This document shows positions 12,186 through 21,463 of a DNA stretch of 64,000 bases, in pieces (the first letter of the stretch is position 1; every line of letters starts with the position of its first letter). The notes below the pieces were generated by a model that saw only the letters and a program-made list of their open reading frames with translations, searched no databases and was not told where the DNA came from. This stretch comes from Phialophora verrucosa (Eukaryota > Ascomycota > Eurotiomycetes > Chaetothyriales > Herpotrichiellaceae). Position numbers and translations under genes: made by a program. The stretch is taken from NCBI GenBank assembly GCA_002099365.1, contig MSED01000014.1, positions 434,001 to 498,000 on the forward strand, written 5' to 3'.

Positions 12186-12934
12186 TCACTCGTCCGCGTC
12201 CTCCCTTGGCGGAAGCGCCCGGAGTGCGCGCTGAGCCCTGATCAGAATCCTCCGGGCCTTCATCAGCTCCACCTCCCTTGCGACCGCTCCATCCACTGGA
12301 CATGCTCGGCGTTGCGCCGTCGCACTTTGGCCAGAACCCAGTCGATCTTCTGATGGATGCGAAAGGTTCCCTCTCGAATCTCCTGGAGCGTTGGCTCGGG
12401 TTGGTCGTCGTCGTCGTCCCACTCATGCTCGTTGCTGAAGGAGGACGAGGACGAGAGGGAAGAAGACGAAGATGATGATGTACAGAAGGCCTCATCGTCA
12501 CTATCATCCCGTGTGGGACCCCAGCTTGCGTTAGTCTCGTCTTCATCTTCACTTTCGTCGTCGAGTGTGCTCTCTCGGGTGTCGTCGTCGTCGTCGTCAT
12601 TATCCTCATCACTGGCTTCGAGCGGAGTCGACTCCCCCGCTACAGTGGAGTCATCATCCTCCTCCCAACACCGACGTGGCATCGGCATCGGCATCGGCAT
12701 GGGCGTTGGAGGACGAGGATACGCCCGATACATCGTCGACGGCGCGTACTGGGGACGGTGGTGGTCGTTTACGTGTCGAGGCTGGGGGTGCCTCGTCGAC
12801 GTCGACGCGAGGGTCACCGCCACCGTGCGGCTATCTGCACGGTAAGGGCCGACAGGTGAGTATGACGATGCGTTGGAGTGCACGCCCACGACGGTGGACT
12901 CTCCCTCGTTGGACAGGAAATTGATGGCGACCAT
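12186..12934 (-). CDS. Unknown acidic/Ser-rich protein, probable 1-base frameshift near its end
   Basis: The frame opens at ATG 12934 and runs to a TGA at 12263 (223 aa). It has a polar N-terminus, a Met-Pro dipeptide repeat coded by a GGCATC array (12678-12701), long Asp/Glu and Ser runs, then a helical segment containing QKIDWVLAKVRRRNAEHVQW. At about 12275-12283 (TCG CAA GGG) the reading breaks. In the neighbouring frame a basic amphipathic helix starting REVELMKARRILIRAQ continues naturally to a stop at 12186. No intron could bridge this, so a single missing base, in the genome or in the assembly, is the simplest reading. Family and function unknown. If there is no frameshift, the protein simply ends at 12263. 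Confidence 0.5.
12678..12701. repeat. GGCATC hexamer array
   Basis: About four tandem hexamers, imperfect at the ends, encode Met-Pro repeats in the minus-strand gene. Typical slippage-prone microsatellite. Confidence 0.7.
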
Positions 12935-13447
12935 GGTTGGAGACGGTGAGGCAGGGGGCAGACGCTGTAGCTATATGATGTCACACAGTACGAGGAGCGG
13001 ACAACATAAGAGCCTTGCATTGCAGGGACTCCAGACGTACAGCGCACTGAGAAGGGGGAAGGGCTGTATATCCTTGTGATGGGTCGATGGCACACCCTTG
13101 GTAGGTTGGTAGGTCCTCGTCGGATAGAGTTTTGGAACATTAGGGAATCAACCATACGAAACGATCAGGACGCGAGAGCGAGAGAGGACAACCAGTGTTT
13201 GCCGCCAGAAATCGCGCAGGGATGGGGAGAACCTTGCTTTTTTCGTTTTGATGGTGAATTTTCGAGTTGCGCCGCTGCCATGCATTCAAAGGTGAAGGTG
13301 ACTCGAGCATGGAATCCACCCACCCCGACTCATCAGCCTTGCAGTAGCCATACTCCAGCGTGACTGGTTGCAGCAGAGAAGGTCAACTCTACGACAGAGT
13401 TCCAAGGCGCTCCTGCAATCCGCATCTTCCCACCTCGAGTTCTGATT
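12935..13447. other. Intergenic, no gene seen
   Basis: 513 bp between the acidic-protein start and the PRE8 stop, both on the minus strand. It should contain the promoter of the former and the 3' UTR of the latter. Nothing else is recognised. Confidence 0.5.
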
Positions 13448-14536
13448 TTACAAATTCGTCAAGTAGTCCTCTATCTCATCTTTGGTGAGCTTCCGGAACC
13501 GCGGACCAACCGCCGCTTCCACACCCTCGTAGCCGAGAAGGTGGTTTGCCGGCTCGCCCACGATGCCAATCTCAACGGTGTCGCCGTTCATTTCTCCTTC
13601 GATCGTCTCCTTGAGTGTCAGCAAGGCTATATGAATAGCATCCTGGCATGAAACTGTCAGTACTTTGCTCCGTCGAAATCTACTTCGGGGGCTGGTTCTC
13701 TCACCTCCAGCTCCAGCGAGTCGTTGTATCGTTTCTCTAGGAACGTCTTTGCGCTTGTCGAACTCTTGCCGATGGCCGTGGCCTTCCAGGGGAAGTAACT
13801 GCCGCTGGGATCGACTTGGTACAGGCTGGGCCCACCCTTCAGAATGCCGCCAGTTTTCCTGCTCGCCAACTTGGCCTCTGCCTCGGTCTCGCCTTCTTTG
13901 GCCTCCTTGGTCTCCGGCTCGATGCCGTCATCCCATCCGGCAATCAGCAAACTCACACCGTACGGTCTCACACCGCCAGACTGTGTAGCTTCTTGCATCA
14001 CCCGCGCCACGTCCTGGACCAATATCCGCGTTGGGGGGTATTCGTTGTAGATGCGCTTGTAGTTTGTATGCGACACTTTGCGGGCTTTGTCGACCAAGAC
14101 TCTGTAGTCAGGACCCATGCCGCTGTAGACCATGCCGATGTTGGGTGTGATGAGCGAGACTTTGGAGAGCGAAGGCGGGTCGATCAGAGGGGAGGAGGAT
14201 TTCTTTTCCGTTGCAAGCACGATCCCGTTCGTCGCTGTGACAATTGTGTAAGGCGGATGCTGCTAGCAAGTCTAGCTGGAGGTGGTTGGTCGTACCTTTT
14301 ATACCTAAGGATGTGACACCTTGGTTGACTGCGTTGAGGGCATATTCTGCATATTCAATGAGCTCCGCGCCAGAGGTGGCCGTCTGAGAAGAAGGCGTTT
14401 TACCATACCTATTTGAACAAGCTTGCCGCTGTTGCACGAGTCAGCTTCTCCGGTCCTTGCGCATCCAAACAAACACAGGCCGACCGACTTACCTGGGCGA
14501 GAAAGTCGTGAGCGAGAACGAATATCGGTCCGCCAT
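13448..14536 (-). CDS. PRE8: 20S proteasome subunit alpha-2 (Pre8)
   Basis: A structural alpha-ring subunit of the 20S proteasome, acting in cytosol and nucleus. Five exons are inferred: 14493-14536, 14409-14428, 14296-14346, 13705-14234 and 13448-13642, which sum to 840 nt (279 aa). The N-terminus MADRYSFSLTTFSPSGKLVQ is the diagnostic alpha-subunit signature, assembled across a 20-nt micro-exon. It is followed by IEYALNAVNQG and then VYSGMGPDYRVLVDKARK. After GWDDG (about residue 141) there is a 30-residue Glu/Lys-rich insertion before YQVDPSG, which makes the protein longer than the roughly 250 aa of yeast Pre8; I recall such insertions as common in Pezizomycotina. Introns are 61-64 bp. 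Identification is very secure. Confidence 0.95.
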
Positions 14537-15344
14537 TTCGGCGTTGCTGTATATGGATCTGGTGGGAAGGGCAGTCCTCAAAGATCTCGGATTCACTCGA
14601 CGCACAGAAAGACGTGGAAGGTAATCTAGAGGAGAGCACAGGATTTGTAGGCAAGGAAGGTAAAGATGGAGGCACCTTCATGCGGACGACCGACGAGACG
14701 AGGCTGCAGGTCAATGGCGCGTTCAGCTCAGCGCCGAAGCATCACTATGGTCCACCGTGATCTCATACGGTGGACTTTTACTCCCATCCCGTGTCTGGCG
14801 TTCGGTTAAGCAGCACGATCCAGTACGATTCTCTCTCGGCCAAGTAAAGGCGTTGACAAGCTGTAGGCGCTCCAATGGCCCGGCCTATTATTTCTTGTTT
14901 TAATATATTCTCATCCCAGCGCCGGTATCGCGATCGACCCAAGCGGCACTGAGACCGTTCCTAGCAGGGATTTCAATCAGTGAATCGCCCCAGCCGGAGC
15001 GCGAGGGACAGGTTACGATCGTGAAGCCACGTTCAGTCGCGAGTTAATGCAAGCTAATGCGCGAGACGCCCGGCCGGTCAAACTGTGCGATCGAGGAGCA
15101 ATAATACTCGTTTCGGAAAGATCAAGCCAACCTTTCAAAGAATTGTGTACAACTCGTGGGCATTCCACGAACACGGCGAAGGGCCATAAAGGAAGAAAAC
15201 ATGACATTTGAGCAATGTCTATAGTTAGCTCCATTTTTCAGCGCAATTCCAAGCCTTGTTGGCTCTCTCCGACACATTCGGCAGACTTAATCGTACGTCA
15301 CGACTACATTTCCATCGACATTGTTCAGTTCTGGTAAGCTGAGC
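14537..15344. other. Intergenic: PRE8 promoter side, no gene seen
   Basis: 808 bp between the PRE8 start and the end of the FAD monooxygenase gene. No conserved frame is visible. Confidence 0.5.
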
Positions 15345-16827
15345 CTACAACATGGCGTTTGGACCAGCGGTGCCGGCTTGGAGGGGCGGAGCATCATGCT
15401 TTCCATCCGTGCTTACTGTCTGCGATGATGGCCAGTATTGCCTGAAGTCATGTCTAGATCCCGGTCAGTTCGGTCCAAACTAGCCCATGGGAAGCCTTCG
15501 GTGCTCACCCGAGAAGATATGCACCCTCCAACATCTTCCTTCGAGCCTCCGGCGAGGTATTCATGGTCTTGAAGGGCTCAGCTGAGGTCGCTGCCGTTTC
15601 AGGGTCCGTGTCTCGCAATGCGCAAGTGTTCCCGTAGCTGACGGGATTGGTGATGTCCTGGTACTTCTGTCTCCGGATCTCGGCGTACTTGTCCAGCAGC
15701 GTGTCGTCGCAGCCCTTGCGAAGCACGCCTATCAGACAGTCGGCGAGGCCGCCTGCGTCACATATGCCGCCGGTCAAGCCCATCCCTGCAAAAAGAAGCA
15801 CAGCAGTCAGTTGTCTGCTAATCCCATTCGAGAGCGAAGAGGTGTTTCTCACCGCCAAATGGAGAACAAGCGTGCGCCGCATCTCCTGCGAGAAAAGCTC
15901 GCCCTTTTCGATACGACTTGGCGCTCCGTTGATGAATGCGGTAAGGGCTGACTACCTCGATCTTATATGCGTCCTTGGAGAGCGGTTTTGGTCCCGGGAA
16001 GATTGCCTCGAACTTGTTGTGCACGTTCGCCAATACCTCCTCCCTGGTCAGGTGCTCCTGCTCGTTATACGAAACGCGGTACAAGCCCGTGGGATCAATC
16101 TTCCCCACCATGCAGAAATGCTGCGGGTGGACGATGAATTGGCCTCGTTGGAACCCATAGTCGCGGAACGGATACCTGACGTTGCATGCGACCAGCCACT
16201 GTGGCAGCGTGAAGCCGTCATATCCCAAATCGAGGATCTTGCGCACAGTTGACTTCCCGCCATCCGCCCCCACCAGGTACTTTGCTGTGATCTTCTTGCT
16301 GCCTGCCGGTGTGTCGATCGAGGCGGTTATGGAGTCTTCGTCCTCCGTGATGCCGCTCAAACTGTGGTTGAAGAGGATCTGGCAGAATGGTTGGCAATTG
16401 CTGGGGACTCTCATACAACGCTCCCATGCTGGAAACTCACCTTTGCACAACTATAGTCGCTGAGATGCCGCTGGATGATTTTCGCCAGCTGGAACTGACC
16501 GCAAATCACGGCGTCAAAGGACCCAGGAATCTTGTCCTCGGGCTTGAACTCGGCAATCACCTTGTTGTCAATGGTGATCCATCGGAGCCGGAAGTCATAG
16601 TCCGAGGGTTCCATGCCGACCTTGCGCGCATCGGCGGCGATTCCAGCTCGTTCAAGTTCGACGATGGCTGGGGGCCCGTACGCCATTGCGCGGGGAGAGT
16701 CATCAATGTCTGGAAGGGCCTCGATGAGAAGGACATTAACGCCTGCTTTGGCTAGTAGGAGGGTTGTAAGAAGGCCGACAGGCCCTGCTCCCACGACCAG
16801 AACCTCCGAATCCAATGAACTCGCCAT
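15345..16827 (-). CDS. FAD-dependent aromatic-ring monooxygenase (PheA/TfdB-like)
   Basis: A class A flavoprotein monooxygenase that would hydroxylate an aromatic or similar substrate with NAD(P)H and O2. Four exons: 16441-16827, 15853-16378, 15509-15785 and 15345-15441, which sum to 1287 nt (428 aa). Visible motifs are the Rossmann GAGPVG at residues 13-18 with Glu36 for ADP-ribose, the DG motif (GADGGKSTVR, about 167-176), and the GD motif AGDAAHACSPFGG near 292-304. At 428 aa it lacks the C-terminal thioredoxin-like domain of the longer phenol hydroxylases. A stop at 15505 is avoided if the GTGAGC donor at 15508 is used, which yields a natural tail containing QYW. It is divergent from the MmgE/PrpD gene, 558 bp away. 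Substrate unknown. Confidence 0.88.
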
Positions 16828-17385
16828 GCTGACCGTTTCAGGCTCGAAATGCTTCCTTTCACGACAGTCGCGATGACATTAAGGTTGCTGATGATTTTGC
16901 AGACCCTCGTAGCCCACACAAACTCCAGACAGATGCCGCGATGCTCCAAATACGCCTCGATGAGATCTACCCCACACATGCCAACTTGCCTTCCAGTCCG
17001 GGGAAAGTGGGGATCGAGACTTCAACAAGGAAGGGTACAGCGTGCTGAGTAGTAGTGTGTACTCCGCATGAAGGAGCCCGTTGGGGGAAGTCATCCAAGT
17101 ACCGACTCCGTGAGTGGTACTGTATCGGACGAACCCCGAGTTTGCCGCGTAGCAGAACGTCGAGCCCTTTTCTCCACAAGAGTTTGGACTCTCTCTTGGG
17201 ATATTCTGTATGAGGCTCGTGGGCTATAATTCCGGACTGGAGACACGAAGTATCCTCCCCATACATCGACGAAACATCCAAAAGGAAGCAAGCTCGACCG
17301 GACACGAGTTGTGTACTGACGCAGACACGCGACGACCGCGGTGCAATATCGTAGTCAAACTTGGGCAATTCTGCCAGGAAACAAG
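16828..17385. promoter_or_regulatory. Bidirectional promoter between monooxygenase and MmgE/PrpD gene
   Basis: 558 bp separate two divergent metabolic genes, so their promoters must share this segment. No specific operator was identified. Confidence 0.55.
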
Positions 17386-18846
17386 ATGTCGCTCGACCTC
17401 TCCATCAAGAGCTCCCGCGATCTGACCCTTGAACTATGCACCTTCCTCAGCGATCTCGCGCTCTCCGATCTACCTCCAGACCTAATCCACATGGCCAAAG
17501 CAAGTATCCTTAACAGCATCGGTTGCGGGCTCTCCTCGTCGCCGTCAACACTCCCCTCGGCCGCCAAACTCTACAGAGCGATTGACACGCTCTCGAAAAC
17601 TCCACGCCAAGCAACAGTGCTAGGGATGCACGAGCGCGCGACCCTCGACGACGCAGCACTGCTGAATGGCATGAGCATGACGGCCCGCTTCTACGACGAC
17701 ACGCATCTATCCACGCTTGTACACCCTTCAGGTCCGCCCCTGGCTGCCATCTTGGCCTATGCGGAAGTAGAGGGGCTCAGCGGCCAGGATGTCCTTCTCT
17801 CTTTCATTGTCGGCGTCGAGACGGGCCTGAGCATCGCCAACGCGCTCGGTCTAGGGCCCTACAAGAGGGGCTGGCATATGACTAGCATAGTGGGTTCGTT
17901 TGCCGCGGCCGCCGCAGTGGCGAAGCTCATGAAACTCAACGCCCAAGGAATGGCGACCGCGCTGGGCCACGCGGGCAGCATGAGCAGCGGATCGAGGAAC
18001 GTGTTTGCCACGGACACCTTGACCATGCACGCCGGGCGGGCGGCGCAGAATGGAATTCTAGCGGCGAGGTTGGCGAGGGAAGGGTTTGGAAGCACCACCC
18101 ACGCGCTGGAGAAGTGGATTAAGTTGATTTCTTCGACGGAAGAGGGCACTGACGTTGGCCGCATTGCGGACTCGTTAGATGCTAAACAGGGGGGAAGAAG
18201 TTGGCTGTTCATGGAGAATGCATTCAAGCCGTATCCGTGCGGGATTGTGATCCACCCGCTCATTGACGCTGGGATCGAAGCACACGCGTACTTTTTCAAG
18301 GACGGCCAAAGTCCCCTGGGTCAAAAGAAGCCCGAGAATGCGCTGGAAACGTTCACCAGGATCGAAGCGACTGTGACGCCGATGACGATTCGATTGTGCG
18401 GCGTTCAACAGCCCAAGAAGTTCATGGATATCATCTTCAGCAGCCACCACGGTCTAGCCGTGGGACTCGTCTACGGTAAGGGTGGCATACGGGAGTACTC
18501 GGAGGGTGTTGCGAACGATCCTCTGATCGTCGCGCTGAGAGATCGCATTACTCTCGTGCCGGACGAGTTGGTGAAAGATGACCAGACGTGGGTCAAATTC
18601 TGGCACCTCGCGGGCGATGGAACAGAACAAGTGAAGGAGATCCGCGTGGAGCATGCGCTTGGGTCATTGGAGAACCCGATGACGGACGAGCAGCTGAATG
18701 CGAAGTACAAGGATCAGGCCATCGAAGGAAGATTGAGTGAGGCTAATACCCGCGAGAGTATCGCGAAGTGCTGGGAAATGAACGAGATCCCGAACATTCA
18801 GACCTTTATGCGGTTACTGGTACCAGTCTCGGAGTCGAGTTCGTAG
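17386..18846 (+). CDS. MmgE/PrpD family protein (2-methylcitrate dehydratase/cis-aconitate decarboxylase-like)
   Basis: Single exon of 486 aa. The ATG at 17386 is the first Met; the frame is open slightly upstream, but only from a GTG. Family hallmarks: ILNSIGCGLSSSP near the start, the active-site region RFYDDTHLSTLVHPSGPP, the segment GWHMTSIVGSFAAAAA, the block MHAGRAAQNGILAARLAREGF, and PYPCGIVIHPLIDA. MmgE/PrpD enzymes dehydrate or decarboxylate tricarboxylic acids. Fungal members include 2-methylcitrate dehydratases and cis-aconitate decarboxylase, but many paralogues are uncharacterised, so the substrate should not be assumed. No mitochondrial presequence is obvious. The divergent arrangement with a flavin monooxygenase suggests a catabolic or small specialised pathway. 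The family call is secure; the reaction is not. Confidence 0.88.
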   Translation: MSLDLSIKSSRDLTLELCTFLSDLALSDLPPDLIHMAKASILNSIGCGLSSSPSTLPSAAKLYRAIDTLSKTPRQATVLGMHERATLDDAALLNGMSMTARFYDDTHLSTLVHPSGPPLAAILAYAEVEGLSGQDVLLSFIVGVETGLSIANALGLGPYKRGWHMTSIVGSFAAAAAVAKLMKLNAQGMATALGHAGSMSSGSRNVFATDTLTMHAGRAAQNGILAARLAREGFGSTTHALEKWIKLISSTEEGTDVGRIADSLDAKQGGRSWLFMENAFKPYPCGIVIHPLIDAGIEAHAYFFKDGQSPLGQKKPENALETFTRIEATVTPMTIRLCGVQQPKKFMDIIFSSHHGLAVGLVYGKGGIREYSEGVANDPLIVALRDRITLVPDELVKDDQTWVKFWHLAGDGTEQVKEIRVEHALGSLENPMTDEQLNAKYKDQAIEGRLSEANTRESIAKCWEMNEIPNIQTFMRLLVPVSESSS

Positions 18847-19213
18847 TTTCGCCATAGATCAAGTAGACATGCCTCATATCCAGTTGCATATGCCTTCCTT
18901 CATCGATTCAATAAATCGTCTATGGTGATACCTGCGGGAAGTGGTCAAGAGGAATGAGAGCAAAAGGTGAGTGAAGGTGAGAGAGGGAGAGCGAGTGCCA
19001 AGACAAGCTCCCATTCGCCGGTACCTTTTTCGCCAGCTGCGTTGCTGTTTCCGCTCCGAGTCGGCAGAGCTTCAACATTTGCCAACAGCTCGCACCGACC
19101 TCTCAATTCGCAATCATCTAGGCCTCACGCTAAGAAGCTGTCGATCCATAGGTGAACCATACATCTACTCGTGCTGGTGGTGGTACTGACTCGGCGCAGT
19201 GCAGCTTACAAAA
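18847..19213. other. Intergenic, MIC10 promoter/5' leader
   Basis: About 370 bp with no supported gene between the MmgE/PrpD stop and the MIC10 start, both on the plus strand. Confidence 0.5.
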
Positions 19214-19715
19214 ATGCCGGACGACAATGTTTCGAGCCCTCCCTTACCGGTCGCGAAAGGGAAACCAGTTAGCGAAGCTCTGTTGAACGAGAAGGTACGT
19301 GGGGAAAGAGACGACTCGGAGGATGCGAATGCGTTCTCTCCACGACGAGGAGCGCAGTCTCTCAAGAGTGGCCACAGAACGGCCATCTGCTCTCACTCTG
19401 AACAACGGGCGCTGCGGATCACAAGACCACATGCTGACGAGGTCTCCAGTGGGATCGTGCTATATCCTCGTTTGTGATCAGATCAGGACTCGGGTTTTCC
19501 TTCGGCGTCATATTTTCGGTATTGCTCTTCAAGCGAAGAGCATGGCCTGTATGGTTGGGCACAGGTTTCGGCGCAGGAAGAGCTTGGGAAGAAGCTGATG
19601 GTCAGTTCCACGCTACCAGGACACCGGCAGCTCTGCTGACAGTATGCTAGCAAACTTCAAGAGAGGCGATACATTCACAACGGACGGCCTAAGGAAAGTG
19701 AGAACTGATAGGTGA
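19214..19715 (+). CDS. MIC10: MICOS complex subunit Mic10
   Basis: Small inner-membrane protein that bends the membrane at crista junctions. Too fragmented to show as one long frame, it is rebuilt from three exons: 19214-19294, 19450-19600 and 19651-19715, totalling 297 nt (98 aa). Exon 1 ends with SEALLNEK, exon 2 starts with WDRAISS; this SEALLNEK-WDR junction is typical of Mic10. Two hairpin transmembrane segments carry the glycine motifs that drive oligomerisation: SGLGFSFG at 39-46 and GTGFGAGRA at 64-72, separated by the positive loop KRR at 55-57. The first intron (155 bp) is long for this window. It is convergent with END3, whose stop is 176 bp downstream. Confidence 0.92.
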
Positions 19716-19891
19716 CGGAAGCGCGCAGGAGGAAGCCTCGCTTTGCTCTGTGAAAGCCATGACTATCAAAAGTACAAGTTTGTACAACATGTACAGGCCT
19801 CGGTAGAGGTACACGCGGAGTTCTTTGGCGGTTGAATCTTTCCAGTCTGGTCAATTTCTACACTCGTCCCGGGCCCCTTCCGAGCTGCATC

Positions 19892-21130
19892 TCATCTGCT
19901 CGACTTCTCGTTTTCTATCTCCCGGCGAATGCTTTCGAGCTCTGCCTCTCGCTTCCTCAGGTGCGACTCGAGGCCGTCGATCTGCTCCGAGACTAAGGCA
20001 AGGTCATCTCTCAGCCTCTTCAAGTCTCCGCCCGATTTATTTGCCTCCTCCGAGTTCAAAGCCACGTACTGACGTTGCTTGTATTCGAGCATCTGCTGCG
20101 CTTCTCGCTTGACCAGAGTCCAATTGGTCTTCCCGGGCTGTCTTGAGCCTCCGTTCTCCGTCCTTTGCTTCCGCCTCCTGTCCGAGGCCGCAATCGCCGC
20201 ATCGTGCTGGGCCTCGAGCTCCCTCAACTCTCTCAAGAGCCGTACCTTTTCGAGATCTTCGTCCTCGACCACATCTGAGAAGTCGGTTCCCTTGGGCTCA
20301 TAAGCAGAAGCACCCCTGCCACCAATGCGGCTTAGATAGGCATCGCCAAACTTGGCTTTTCGGCCAGTGGAAGTGTCCTCGTCATACTTGTTCGGCCTGT
20401 TCCGGACACTGTCGATCTGATAGTCGATTTGATTGCCTTCGAAGCTCGCTCTCAGACTCGGGGGAACGGTGCGCGGTATCCGGAAACCTTCGTGTCGGTA
20501 GTTGAGAATGTGTAGAAAGGCGAGACAGGCATCCTTCGATATGGTATTGCTGCCACTGGTATTGACCAGATTCCAAGCACTCCTCACATCCGTGTCTGGC
20601 ACGTCGAGACTGCCGTAGAGGGTATGCAAGCTCTCAAAGCTGATCTCTCCTCTGCGGTCCTTGTTGGCTGAATAGATCTCCTCGTACTTGCGTCTGTCGC
20701 CCGGGTTCATGTACCAATCAAACCCGTCTTTCAGCCCAGCGTCCTCTTCGTCGTCCTCGATCCTCTCAAACTGCGCCTGTGAATGGCCGGTCAAGGCGCG
20801 GTTCGCCTGGACCAGGTGCGCCTTGCTCTCGGGGATAAGCCAATCTGGCAAGCTTTTCGGCACGTCCTGGTATTCCCCGTTGACCAAGTCAAAGATCAGG
20901 CGCATAGCAACGCAGAACTCTTCAAAGTCCAGCTCGCCATCGCCGTCGACGTCGGCGAGATCCCACACCCTCTCGAGCTGGTCGTCTCTCAACTGCGAGT
21001 TGCGGAGGACATTGGCTGCAGCCTGGTTCGTCAGCCGCGAGGATGGCGAGGCCGGTTGTTGAACCAGCGAGGAGAAGATCTCCCAGTATCGGTCGATTTC
21101 CCACTTCTCGATTCGCTTGGTGTTGGACAT
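19892..21130 (-). CDS. END3: Actin cytoskeleton-regulatory complex protein End3
   Basis: Endocytic adaptor that works with Pan1 and Sla1 at cortical actin patches. Single exon, 412 aa, near the family's usual length. The N-terminal EH domain (about residues 8-105) includes the EF-hand loop DVDGDGELDFEE at 60-71 and the following segment FCVAMRLIFDLVNGE. A second, degenerate EH-like region spans about 135-225. The C-terminal third (about 290-412) is a charged coiled coil beginning with EDLEKVRLLRELREL. No introns. Identification is secure from the EH domain plus overall architecture. Confidence 0.93.
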   Translation of the reverse strand: MSNTKRIEKWEIDRYWEIFSSLVQQPASPSSRLTNQAAANVLRNSQLRDDQLERVWDLADVDGDGELDFEEFCVAMRLIFDLVNGEYQDVPKSLPDWLIPESKAHLVQANRALTGHSQAQFERIEDDEEDAGLKDGFDWYMNPGDRRKYEEIYSANKDRRGEISFESLHTLYGSLDVPDTDVRSAWNLVNTSGSNTISKDACLAFLHILNYRHEGFRIPRTVPPSLRASFEGNQIDYQIDSVRNRPNKYDEDTSTGRKAKFGDAYLSRIGGRGASAYEPKGTDFSDVVEDEDLEKVRLLRELRELEAQHDAAIAASDRRRKQRTENGGSRQPGKTNWTLVKREAQQMLEYKQRQYVALNSEEANKSGGDLKRLRDDLALVSEQIDGLESHLRKREAELESIRREIENEKSSR

Positions 21131-21463
21131 CTTGGAGGGACGCGGTGGACGACGGGTCTAGGTCGAACAGCGGCAGGACGAGGAAGTGTGCCGTGGGGGA
21201 AGCCAATGGAGGGAATCAATATTCAAGCAAAACATATGCCAGACGCTCCAAGAAACAAACGCTCAACCCGGCTTTTGGACCCGATATCTGATGTGTTGTA
21301 AATTGACGATAATTAGGAGAGTGGCAGGTGCAGCGTTGCGCAGGAAGCGAAGCACTGTGTACTGAGTACTGTGTATGGTAAGCGACTCCGGCGACAGCCT
21401 TTAGCTTCAGCCTTAGCTTCAGCCTTGGGGGCCTCACCCAAAAGGAAAACCACAAGGTAACAA
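21131..21463. other. Intergenic, END3 promoter side
   Basis: 333 bp between the END3 start and the decayed zinc-cluster gene. It contains a GTACTGAGTACTGTGTA stretch near 21358 and a short imperfect repeat TTAGCTTCAGCC (about 21400-21425). No gene is seen. Confidence 0.45.

Noticed and set aside
15505..15507. TGA as the end of the FAD monooxygenase
   Set aside because: It overlaps a GTGAGC donor; splicing to 15441 yields a natural C-terminus and keeps the total length divisible by three.
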